Shown here: positions 46,267 to 56,773 of the stretch, piece by piece
Numbering within the stretch: position 1 is the first letter of the stretch
Layout of the letters: each line of letters starts with the position of its first letter
From: Coffea arabica
Lineage: Eukaryota; Streptophyta; Magnoliopsida; Gentianales; Rubiaceae
Reading direction: 5' to 3'
Assembly: GCF_036785885.1 (NCBI RefSeq)
Contig: NC_092320.1
Location: forward strand, 17,671,557-17,735,556
DNA length: 64,000 bases
The notes under the pieces: generated by a model
What the model saw: the letters and a program-made list of their open reading frames with translations, nothing else
What the model was told of the DNA's origin: nothing
Database searches by the model: none
Program-made: the position numbers and the translations under genes

Positions 46267-46270
46267 AGAG
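46205..46270. repeat. compound (TA)n(GA)n microsatellite
   Basis: A TA run passes directly into about 17 GA units. Seen directly. Confidence 0.95.
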
Positions 46271-46494
46271 ATTTTAGACACCAAATCACACTTTTGTGGG
46301 GAAAAAACGGAAATATTTTCTGACAATTCAAGTGGTCGATAATAATTTTAAGGTTTTCATATTGTTCTTTTTTTCTCCATTTTTAGGTTTTCCAATCTTG
46401 GATCTCATGGACGGAGAATAGAAAAATCCGTGTTAGTATAAAAGTGTTCGACTAATTAAATTTGTACAAATTATTTAGGATTTTTCTAATGATT

Positions 46495-46965
46495 GAGCAG
46501 TTGTTAACACATATAAAATTCACCTAATCTATCATGTATATATGTATACTAACAATTATCGACTTTTCTTGCATTTATATACTTTCTCTATTTAATTTTA
46601 CCTATCCTCTCTTGTATATTTATTTACTTTCTCTAATTAATTTTATATTTTCAAAAATATAGCACCTGAAATATATCTTAATGAGTGTCCAATTATCACC
46701 TATTAGATAAATTCAAATATTTAATGGGTTTTTCTAACGGGTGCCGTCCATAGAGCACCCATATAATATTCAATTAACCTATCATATTTATACACGCATA
46801 TTAATAATTATTATTCATTCTTGCATTTATGTACTTTCCCTACTTAATCTTACCTGCTCTCTCTTATATTTATTTACTTTTTCTAATTAATTTGACATCT
46901 CTAAAAATATGATACCTGAAATATATATTAACGGGTGCTCTGTGACGGCCATTAGATAGATAGGT
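46495..46965. repeat. tandem pair of a MITE-like unit of about 240 bp
   Basis: 46495-46700 and 46737-46962 share most of their sequence (such as TCTTGCATTTAT and TATTTATTTACTTT). The second unit has inverted ends, GCCGTCCATAGAGCACCC and the complement GCCGTCACAGAGCACCC. Confidence 0.6.
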
Positions 46966-48863
46966 ACTTAATATTACAATGCTACAGCTTAAGGTTAAAT
47001 GCAGATGCATGTATATTTAATAGGAGCAATACTGACATCGATAGGCAATAGCAAAGTCACCAAATTGGTCAATTCGAACAGAAAAAGATAAGCACAATCC
47101 AACTACTAAGAGAGGTACCCACACCGCAATTCCACACTTCCGTGAACCATTTTATTTGGATTTCTTAATTGGGAAACTCTTTTGGCTTATTGCCCACTTT
47201 TTGGCTTATAATTTTATTCTGACAATCAATATGGGCAACAGGATAAGGTCTGTCAGCATAGATTTCTGATTAGAGCGAGAACCAGTAAACCAATAAGATC
47301 GAATTCTCATGCCCTCTTGTATGAAGAGATAATTATAGTAGTATCAATCCTGGAATGGCTTGATGCCCTTATCCACAAAACACTAAAGAGCCGACAAACT
47401 AGTATAGATTTTTTCGCCCCTCTGCCCAGATTTCTGAAGTCGAAATTTTATAATTCTTGAGAATTGTATATCGCTACTTTTCTCTTTGACAAATGAATGG
47501 TACGTAATTGTTCTGCAAATTTTCCCTTAGTGAAGCTTAAGGATAGTTAAATTGACAAGATATGGTAAAACCTTTGATACATGATATTTGATTTGTAGAA
47601 CCTTGAATACTTGAAGTGAACACTGACAGAACCAAGATTTCTTTATTAGGGGATGCACTTATATGCATAGAAAATTGTCAATTTAAGCGTGTAATTTCAT
47701 AATTATGGTTTGATTTTGTTTTTTCTTCATGCCATGTGTCTAATTGCATCTCAAAGCAAAAAATTTTTGGTCAAATTTTTATTCTTTGTTTATAGATTAT
47801 TTTAACAAAACAATAGTAAACTTAAGTGTCTGAAATATAATAAGTAAGTTATATATTCATTATGACATCAAAATATGCAGTGAAGTACTTATTAAGATAA
47901 GTAATTATTTCTCTACTTTCTCGTTCTTAAAATCCTGAGGGAAAATTTTATAACTTGATTATTCCATGGCATCAAATTTTGAAAAGCAATCACATTCTCA
48001 GTGCAAATTGGAAGTACACAATTAACATTGCTAATTAGGTGTAAATCTTAGTTTCATATGTTTATGGAAGGAATTTTTATAAATATACACTTTTATTAGT
48101 TTAGATTTTACATATACAAAAAATCATATTTATGTAGAACAAAGTACTTAAATATTAAATTTGAAAGCTAAAAAATGCATTACAATGCAATAATTAATTG
48201 TATGCTATGTGCAGTTTGGATTTAATGAAAATTTTCTTGACTTAATAAATTATTTTTGCCAATTCAATATGTAAAACTAAAGCAGTTAATAACTAGCTAG
48301 TTGAATTTTATAAATCAATTTACCATATCGCAAGGTCAAAAATATTGCAAGATGTGTAAATGTTAAGTTTTTATGTAAATCAAAAGCTAGGTAGAGGGGG
48401 ACAATAGCCATTCGACAAAATTTTGGGAGTGAAAGAAAGACTTTCAATGAAAATCTTCAAAATTTCCCAAGGACTAAAAGGAATATATCGAAATTTTTAA
48501 CTTCAATCAAATGCTACATTAAGACCATGCAATTCTTTTAATTATCATGAAGCCCATACCAAAACCATATATATATATTTGTTTAATTCCCTTAAATTTC
48601 TTCATTTCTTTATCCCCAAAACACACCTTGCCGGTTGATTCGTCTTTGATTAGCTTGAATGTAGTCCAAAAACGTAATTATGCAATGAGTAATATGTTTT
48701 GACAACGAGAATATAGGCAGTTGGCATTCCTTAATTACTTGACATGTTGTTTTCCAACTCTTGCCTTTTGAGATTATGGTTTATAACGTCATTTGCTATG
48801 CCAGTGCCATGTTCATAAATTGTTTATTTACAAAGCCATGCAAATTAGGTTCTTGTCAGTTGT
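46966..48863. other. intergenic
   Basis: AT-rich; no gene or bounded element recognised. It ends at the Athila-type LTR. Confidence 0.4.
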
Positions 48864-50117
48864 TGATAAGAGTTTATTTTACGTATTTTTAAGTGTATTT
48901 TAGTAGTTAATTCTGGTTTCATTATTTAGTTTTATAACTAAAATAACTAGGTTTTGGGTAAAAATATACATTTTTTTGTAAAAGTGGCTAATATTGCATT
49001 TCTTTTGATTTTAATGGTAAAAACTTCATTTTCATGCAGAATTAATGATTCAATCACCAAAGGATGTCAAGTGAGGTGAAAAGTAGATAATTGGTGATGA
49101 ATTCAAGTGGTAAATAAAAAGAAATAAAGTGAAAAACGTTTAAGTAAAGAAATGCAGTTCAAGACAGTTTTGACACTCTTCGGTATTTTGACTATATCTA
49201 GAGCTACACATATCGGATTGAGGTTATCTTTATACCATTTTGAAACTAAGAGAAAGATCTAAATTTGGTACATCGAAATCTAATTCTGTTGTTTTCATGG
49301 ACAAAAAGTCAAAATACATAAATTGTATTCTGTGGAGGAGAATGAAACAAGGGTTTGACCAGGTGATAGTATTTCAATCATATCTCAGTCTACAAAACTC
49401 CGATTTGGATGATTCTTAAAGTATTGTGCTAATTCAAAGGGCTACAACTTTTGTGTTTTGCACAAAAGCTAGTTCGGCCTCCATCATGGAGAAAATCGCA
49501 ATAGAAGCGAAGCCGAAAACACAGAGTTGAAAACGCGAGTTGACAAAACGCGACTCCAAGCCGCGTTTTGTGTAAGCGCGTTTTGAAGTTGAAATTCTGC
49601 AATTTGTTCAGTCATTTCTCTTGTATTCAGATTACTTTCCAACTATAAGTTGCAAGGAAATTCGGTGCACATGCTTCAGAAAACAAAAGGGCAGACAATA
49701 TGGCTTATTGTCAAGTCAAAAACCTTTGTTATTGACTATCTTAACAAATCTGAGATTTGGAAATCAAGAGGTGGAAATTTGACCAGTGGAAAAGGAGCTT
49801 TTGAGCAGTTTTTATGCAGAGAAACAAGAGAGGTCAGAACATCATACGTAGCCAGATTTTCTGATAGCAAACTTTCTCTAGCTAGTAAAATTTTGCAGGA
49901 ACACGTAGAGGCTTCATCTTGTAATCATCTAGTACAAGACACAGCAGATTCTTGGAGGGTTTCACCATTACTTAGCTAAGCTTTTCTTTATCTTTTTTTG
50001 TACTTGTAAACTGAGATGTTTTCCATTAATGAAGTTATGAATTTGATTATTATATCATCAATGAGTAGCTAATTTTCTATATCTGGGGAGTAGATGAAAC
50101 TTATGGCCAAGTGATAT
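48864..50117 (+). repeat. truncated 5' LTR
   Basis: It matches 56774-58032. At ...GTGATAT (50117) it jumps straight to the gag leader. ATATCTGGGGA occurs twice across the junction (near 50089 and 50114), suggesting deletion or slippage at a microhomology. Confidence 0.85.
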
Positions 50118-50130
50118 CTGGGGAAAAGAG

Positions 50131-51573
50131 ATGGCAGAAAACGAAGCAAATAGGCGAGCTCTATGAGATTTTGCTCTACCAGGGACACAAGGATCTCAAA
50201 CAAGCATAGCAAGACCAACAGTAAATGCTAACAATTTTGAGATTAAACCATCACTTATTCAAATGGTTCAACAATCTCAATATGGAGGTAATGCTATTGA
50301 AGATCCAAATTCTCATTTGTCAACATTTCTTGAAATTTGTGATACAATAAAACTTAATGGTGTTAGTAATGATGCAATTAAGCTTCGACTGTTTCCATTT
50401 TCACTAAGGAACAAGGCCTAGGTTTGGTTACAATTTCATCCTCCGAACACTTTTACTACTTGGGCTGAATTAGTTAAGGTTTTTCTTAATCAATTCTTTC
50501 CACCTAGAAAAACTGCTAAATTTAGAATGGATATAACTAGTTTCTCTCAACAGGAAGGAGAGACATTGTACGAAACTTGGGAGCGCTATCGAAAATTACA
50601 ACGAAGATGTCCTCATCATGGTCTCCCTGATTGGCTAATAGTCCAAACATTTTATAATGATCTCACTTATCCGACAAAGACGCATGTAGACGCGACAGCG
50701 GGAGGAGCGTTGATGGGAAAGTTAGCTGAGGAAACTCAACAATTGATTGAAGAAATTACTGCTAATAATTACCAATGGGCTAACGAGCGAGGTAATACAA
50801 GGAGAACCGCAGGTATGCTTGAAGTAGATACCTTGAATATGTTAAGTGCAAAGATGGTTAATGTGGTTAAGATACTTAACAGGCAAGTTGGTTCTAGTTC
50901 TAACCAAGGAGTAGTTGTGGCGTGTTGTACTAACTGTGGAGGAGACCATGATGATTCTATGTGTTCTAGCAGCGAACAGGTTCAATATCTCAACAATTAC
51001 AACCGTCCACCCCAAAATAATCCATACTCCAATACCTATAATTTGGGGTGGAGAAATCATCCAAAATTTGGATGGAAAGATCAAGGCAATCAACAAAGGC
51101 CAACCAATCCGCCGGGATTTCAATCGAGGCAACCACAAGCTGAAACTAAACCAAGTTGGGAGATCACGGTGAAAAAACTTGCTAAGGTGACTTCGGATAG
51201 ATTCGAGCGAGTTGAGAGGCGGTTGGACCAATTGGCTGGGATGTACAGAAACTTGGAGGTTCAAGTTGGTCAAATTGCCAATGTAATCAACAACAGAAAC
51301 CCTGGTGAATTGCCGAGTAAAATCGAAGTGAATCCGAGAGAGCATGTCAATGCAATCACTCTTAGAAGCGATAAAACGGTTAAGGGACCTAATTTTGAAA
51401 ATTCAGGTGGTGAAAAAGACAAGGAGCAAGCAATCGAAGGGGAGAAAGAAAGCCAAAATGATCATGTTGTCATTGATATTGATGCACTTCATCCCAAATT
51501 AAATTTTCAGTTAAATTCTAATGTGATTCCTTCCTCACAGGTTAAAGAAAGATGGACAGGATCGGAAGTTTGA
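50131..51573 (+). pseudogene. Athila-type gag
   Basis: From ATG 50131 this is a Ty3 gag (Retrotrans_gag domain) that would form the virus-like particle. It contains DPNSHLSTFLEICDTIK and LRLFPFSLRNKA, then W-x-FHPPNTFTTWAELVKVFLNQFFPPRK. Further on come EGETLYETWERYRKL and a short zinc knuckle CTNCGGDHDDSMC (near 50925-50963). TGA at 50164-50166 and TAG at 50419-50421 interrupt it. The first looks like CGA to TGA, the decay expected of methylated CpG. The C-terminal tail is charged. At about 51535 a one-base shift separates it from the protease region. Confidence 0.88.
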
Positions 51574-52113
51574 AAAGTTCTTCAAAATGTTTAAACAATT
51601 GCACATTAACATTCCTTTCATTAATGTTATAACACAAAATCCCTCTTATGCACGTTTCTTGAAAGACATCATGTCAAGGAAGAGGAAAATTGTAGATAAT
51701 GAGATGATAGCATTAACGGAAGAGTGTAATGCATTGATTAAAAGCAAACTCCCTCCTAAATTGAAAGATCCGGAAAGCTTTTCTATTCCTTGCACAATTG
51801 GTCAATTGCATTTTTCTAATTTAAGTGCGAGTGTGTCACTCTTGCCACTATCGGTTGCACGGAGGTTGGGACTTCAAGAGCTCAAAACTGCCAATATCAC
51901 ATTGCAATTGGCGGATCGATCAATCACACATCCAATGAGTATTTTGGAAAATATTCTCATAAAGGTAAGACAATCTACAATACCTGTGGATTTTGTTGTC
52001 TTAGATATTGACGAAGATGTGAGAATGCCAATTATTCTAGGATGACCATTTTTAGCCACCGCACGAACAATAATTGATGTGGAAAAAGTAAACTTATATT
52101 ATGGGTTAATGGT
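51574..52113 (+). pseudogene. retroviral-type aspartic protease region with lost active site
   Basis: LHINIPFINVITQNPSYARF, RKRKIVDNEMIALTEECNAL and FSIPCTIGQLHF lead into the protease fold, followed by LPLSVARRLGL, ITLQLADRSITHP, DFVVLDID and PIILG. The Athila active site is normally CDLGAS; here the segment reads FSNLSASVSLLPLS, so the catalytic Asp and a few residues before it are gone. TGA at 52043-52045 follows PIILG. Confidence 0.85.
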
Positions 52114-52578
52114 GAGGAATTGGAATTCAATTTGGATAATAAAGAAGGGAATATAGAGCCGACTACTCTTGTTTCTAATATGCCATGTGATGAAAAGGTT
52201 AACCAAGAAAGGAACGATGAAGTTAAATTTATAAATGTCCTTAGTACTAACTCTCATGGTGTAGGAGCAACGGAGAAGAAGATAAGGATGGAAGTTGGCT
52301 TAATAAATTCGTCATTCCATGAAGAAAGTGGAGAAAAGTTGAGCCAACTCGAAAAAGACAAGCAAATTCCACTCCAAGGTGAAGTCGAGCCTTTATATGA
52401 CAAGTCTAATACTCCTCCTTGGCATTTGAGGAAATTGGACTATGGAGATCAACGCATGGCTCTCCACATGGTTGATTGGCTTGGGAGTTTCGACCCGTGG
52501 GGAGAAAATCGCTCCCTAATATTCTCAAAAGATCCAAATCTTGTGAGTCGAGCCAACGACTATAAACAAAAGTACTAA
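52114..52578 (+). pseudogene. post-protease remnant of pol
   Basis: A frame continuing from the protease encodes an acidic linker (52120-52578) ending ...WLGSFDPWGENRSLIFSKDP...QKY. In a complete Athila the RT would start here. Instead the frame ends and the shared 16-mer follows, so RT, RNase H and integrase have been removed as a block. Confidence 0.65.
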
Positions 52579-52594
52579 TTGGGAGGCAACCCAA
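52579..52594 (+). repeat. 16-nt near-palindrome TTGGGAGGCAACCCAA
   Basis: It starts one base after the stop codon of the preceding frame. It is identical to the copy at 18891-18906 (opposite strand) in the other Athila-group element. Confidence 0.8.
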
Positions 52595-52929
52595 AGTTAT
52601 GTTATATGTGTTAATTTGGTGTGATTTTGTGTTTAAAACAAGTATTTTAGTTAATTTATTATTTTTGTGTTATAGGGTTGGCAAATAGAAGCAAAGATGA
52701 CCATTTGATGTGAAAAAAACGAACTTTGATCGAGCAACTCAACCCCTTGATTTGCATTAAAGGTGTATTTGATCCGTTAAAAAGGGTTAAAATACATGTT
52801 TTTATCGTTTTACATGTGCACACATTGATAAATTTGGCAAACAAATGATCTTTGATGCATTTTGAGTGATTGGGGTACCATCTGTAATTTTCAAAAGTTC
52901 GTTTCTGTAAAAAAAAAAATTGCAGAAGA

Positions 52930-53240
52930 AAACACGCCTAGCATGAAAATGCGCTTCAGAGTCATGTTTTCATCGAAAAGCATTTTCAATTCTGCACCAG
53001 CAGCAAAGAAAACGTGCCTTCAAAATGTGACTCGTTTTGAAGGAAGTCGTGTTTTCAAGACTGTCCAGATTCCAAAAACGCGACTTACAAAATGCAACTC
53101 CAAATTGCGTTTTCAAACATAGTCGCGTTTTCATTGCTGCAACATTTGTGAAGAAACGTGACTTCAAAAACACGAGTTAAAGGCGCATTTTGAGTCGCAT
53201 TTTCTGTGTTCGAATAAAGCTTCCAAAAACGCGATTTCCA
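52930..53240 (+). repeat. cluster of AAACGCG / CGCGTTTT-type words
   Basis: At least ten exact or one-off copies of AAACGCG or its complement occur in about 300 bases of non-coding DNA. The same words occur in both LTRs near 49530-49580 and 57445-57500. Confidence 0.7.
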
Positions 53241-54207
53241 GTTCAATTTCCTTCTTCTCTTGCACTTTCAAGCGCTTTTTCTCTCTTCTCTTCTACCCAA
53301 CTCACAAATCTTCAATTTTGTTCCATAATCTTGCTAGAAAACATCAACCCAACAACTTTTGAGTATCATACAACCTTTTTAACCGATTAAAATCCACGAA
53401 AAACGCCTAAAATTAGGTTTTTGAGGGATTGAAGGTTAGGGTTCTTAAACTCTAATTTCTTCAATAGGAGGTCAATTGGAGGTTGTTTCATAGGGATTTT
53501 CACATTTTTAGCATCACCAAACATCCTTCTACGTGATTGAGGTAAGTTTCTTCATCAAATATTTGTATTTTAGAAGTTCATTTTTTTCAATTTCCTGAGC
53601 TTTCTAACATCTTTTAATCTCGAATTTTTGATGATAAATGTGATGTTTTTGACCTCATTGATGCTTATTAAGGTTATTTATGCAAGATTACATGTTCAAA
53701 TATAGCAATTTGATGATCAATAGTTTTAATTTTTTAAAACTACTATATTTGGGCTAAAATTAGAAAGTTGGATTAAGGTGTTTTTAAGCCATTAGTGATT
53801 AATGATTATGATTAAGAATGGCTAGTTGATGATGTTTTAACATGTGCATTGTGTTTAGTGAGCAATTTGGTTGATTTTGTGAGTTAATTAGTTTAATTTT
53901 TTCCTAACCATGATTTTAGCTAAATGCGCATTATTATTGTTAATTCTAGATAGTTATAATCATGATTGCTGCTATTTTCATTGATTGAGTTATAATTATT
54001 ACATATTTTGTTTCAGTTGGTGATTTTGGACAATTTTTGGCATAAATTATAGCTCTTCTTGTTTGGTCCTATAAATAAGTTATTGGACGAGTTATAACTT
54101 GAAGGAACGAATTTGAGATTATTTGGATCAATTCAGGATACTTTTTGCCAAATTGTGAATTGTGTCACAGTACATGTGGTTACTTGCAATTTTTTCTTTT
54201 AGGTACT
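53241..54207 (+). other. non-coding leader before the second ORF
   Basis: No ORF of note. A pyrimidine stretch ending TTTTCTTTTAG at 54191-54201, just before ATGACC at 54208, looks like a 3' splice site and would fit a spliced message for the next ORF. Confidence 0.45.
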
Positions 54208-55419
54208 ATGACCAGGGGAAGAAAAGTGATATATTCCTCCTCTAGCAGTGATGAGAGGAAGGCTAATAAGGAAATAGAAGTGTCTGAGGAGGAGAATTCA
54301 TCTTCTCCTCCACTGATTACCCGACAGCCAGGTGAGGGCACCTCCCGTGGAGCAGCAAGCACTGTGTTTGACAGTGCTAGATTCAATAATCGCAGGAATC
54401 AAGAGTGGCATGAGGAGCATGCTAATTTGGAGTTCTTGTTTGAGATGCACGTGAGTTCACCGGTTGAGACGATGTATTACATCTCAGAGGCTTTTGCTCA
54501 GTTTGGGTGGGCTCCGATTCTCACCCTACCAGACCATTACTACCCCGACTTGGTGCAAGAGTTTTAGACCAACATTGAAAGTAAGGTGCGCCACAATGGT
54601 AAAATGGTTGAGTCGTGGGTGCATGGGAGACGAATTGTCTTGACACGTCAAGACTTGGCTGCTATTTTGGGGTGTATGGATGAAGGACCTCCAGTAGATT
54701 TGAAGAAGGAGTTTGTTCCCCCAAATAGGAAGTGGGATCCCTCATTGGCCATGGCTAAGTTCGGTCTCGAGTACCAACCTTTTCGCTCTATCAGGAAGGA
54801 GACCATATTGGCGAATGTCTTTAAACCTCATCATCGTCTTATCATTTATATGATGGCTCACAATGTCATTCCTAAGAAGACGGGGCACACGGAGGTTCGC
54901 AAGAGCGATATCTACTTCCTTGATTACATGTTCCACAATCGGACTTCTCTGTATGCTCGAATTTCACTGCCTAACATCATCATTAGCCATATTCGGTCTA
55001 TGGCGAGGCATAAAACAACTTCTTTCAAATTATAATTTCCTCGTCTACTGACTTTGATTTTCCCACATTTTGAGGTTCGGTTGGAAGGCATGAGGCGGGA
55101 GAATGTTCCATCAAGAGTTGAATTGTCTATCACCACTCTCCATCGGCTTGGTATTAGCATGGGAGATATTCCACAACCTATTCAAGAGCGGAGACAGAAG
55201 GCTAGACATGGTCGCGATGAAATTGGACCTTCTACTGTAGCACCACCACCTCCTCCGCCACAGACTAATTGGCAGCGACTTTTTGACCATATGGATGACT
55301 TTGCATACCAGTTTGCTGACATTAGGAATCGTCTAAGCCGAATTGAAGATCATTTGGGCATTCATCCATCGCTCACTCGTGATACAGAGGATGATGATGA
55401 TGCCGAGGGGGATGACTGA
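54208..55419 (+). pseudogene. second internal ORF, plant 'putative transposon protein' type
   Basis: One frame of about 403 codons starts at MTRGRKVIYSSSSS, and upstream codons in the same frame are probably leader. TAG 54565-54567 and TAA 55033-55035 interrupt it in frame. It has a Ser-rich acidic start, a central domain (HGRRIVLTRQDLAAILGCMD, HHRLIIYMMAHNVIPKK, LPNIIISHI) that looks like the domain Pfam calls a putative plant transposon protein, a poly-Pro stretch and a probable coiled coil (QFADIRNRLSRIEDHL), and an Asp-rich end. It sits where Athila/Calypso elements carry their env-like ORF. The molecular role is unknown. Confidence 0.6.
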
Positions 55420-55642
55420 CTTGGCACACTGCAGATGCTATCTTTTGTTTCCGAATTTGCTTGCTTGTTGTTTTAACTCGTGGAACATTGGCTGTTTAAC
55501 TTCATTTTATTTTTCTATTTTCTATTTGGTAGGTACTTGTATTTTGCCAGTGGTTCGTGATTAGTGACTGATAAGGATCTCAGCCATTGGCTTGGGAAGT
55601 ACTTCTTTATTTTCTTTTCTTCTTTTGTTTCTTTCTTTCCCT

Positions 55643-55680
55643 ACACATTGAGGACAATGTGTATTTTAAGTGTGGGGGAG
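55643..55680 (+). promoter_or_regulatory. internal hairpin plus G-tract
   Basis: A perfect hairpin ACACATTG-AGGA-CAATGTGT (55643-55662) is followed by AAGTGTGGGGGAG (55668-55680). It resembles the LTR-proximal module at 56735-56769. It could be a second plus-strand priming site. Confidence 0.7.
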
Positions 55681-56132
55681 AAATATGTGTGGTACTTGTG
55701 GTTTTAGTTGTGTTTAAGGTTGGTTATGTTATTGAAAATATTTCTTGTGCTTCAATTTTGTTTCTTATGGTTTGCTAGCAGGGAGTTTAGTCCACTTTTA
55801 AGGGGAAACTCTGTCAAAATTTTTTCAAAACCTTATACTTATATATATAATAATCATAATAAATAAATAAAATTTTGTCAATTATCCTTTTTAAATAAAT
55901 ATATGTGGTTTTGAAACTTCTTTTTCTCAGTTAATTTGGAAATAACTATTATGCGGTTATAATTTTTACATTTGTAGGAAAGTATATCTAGTAAAGTGGA
56001 GAAAATTATGCCTACATTTTGCATATTTAATGAAATTTCTTCCTTTTATTTGATTTTATAAGTTAAGGAATTAATATGGTCAATAAGTGTTATTCTCTTC
56101 TCATGAGTATTCTTTAGATGGAATTTTATTTT

Positions 56133-56170
<38 letters not shown>

Positions 56171-56391
56171 AGGAAAAAAAAAGAAGAATAAGAGTTATTC
56201 TACTCCAATGGTTCTTGTACTTAGTAACCGAGAGTCTTCATCTACAAATGTCAACTTTCGCGTAAAACGATACTTGAATTAAGAGTATGAAAAGCAACTT
56301 GAATATGTGAAATGTTGAGTAACCGGCAATCTTTATCTAAAAATGTCGATCTTCGCGTTAGGCATTTTTCACAACTTAAGTAGTATTTAGC

Positions 56392-56441
<50 letters not shown>

Positions 56442-56734
56442 AGAGAGAATAAATCCCTCTTTAAGAAAAATAAGAACTTGATCATGAGATTAGTTAGCAT
56501 CCTTATTGATTATATAAGTTGCTTGCTTGTGAAATTGGATAAAAATGAGAAATTGAGTTGAATTAGCATAATTATGGTATATTTAGCTCTTTTTTATTTG
56601 ATATTATAAGTACTTGAGAATTAAAAAGAAATCACATAATGGTTATTTACCCCATTTTGAGGAAATTAAGTTGACTTGAGCACATATAGTTATTTTTCAA
56701 ATATTTTGAATCACTGTTTATTTGTGATTCTAAA
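55681..56734. other. non-coding 3' region of the Athila-type element
   Basis: AT-rich, with TA runs at about 56139-56166 and 56397-56437. A near-duplicated phrase around GTAACCGAGAGTCTTCATCTA (56226) and GTAACCGGCAATCTTTATCTA (56321) flanks similar TTCGCGT words. Confidence 0.6.
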
Positions 56735-56773
56735 TTGCTTGAGGACAAGCAATGGTTCAAGTGTGGGGGTATT
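56735..56773 (+). promoter_or_regulatory. polypurine tract and hairpin beside the 3' LTR
   Basis: TTGCTTG-AGGA-CAAGCAA (56735-56752) is a perfect hairpin. AAGTGTGGGGG (56759-56769) and TATT follow, then the LTR start. The G tract is the expected plus-strand primer. Confidence 0.8.

Noticed and set aside
50842..51345. 167-codon minus-strand ORF
   Set aside because: Antisense shadow of Athila gag.
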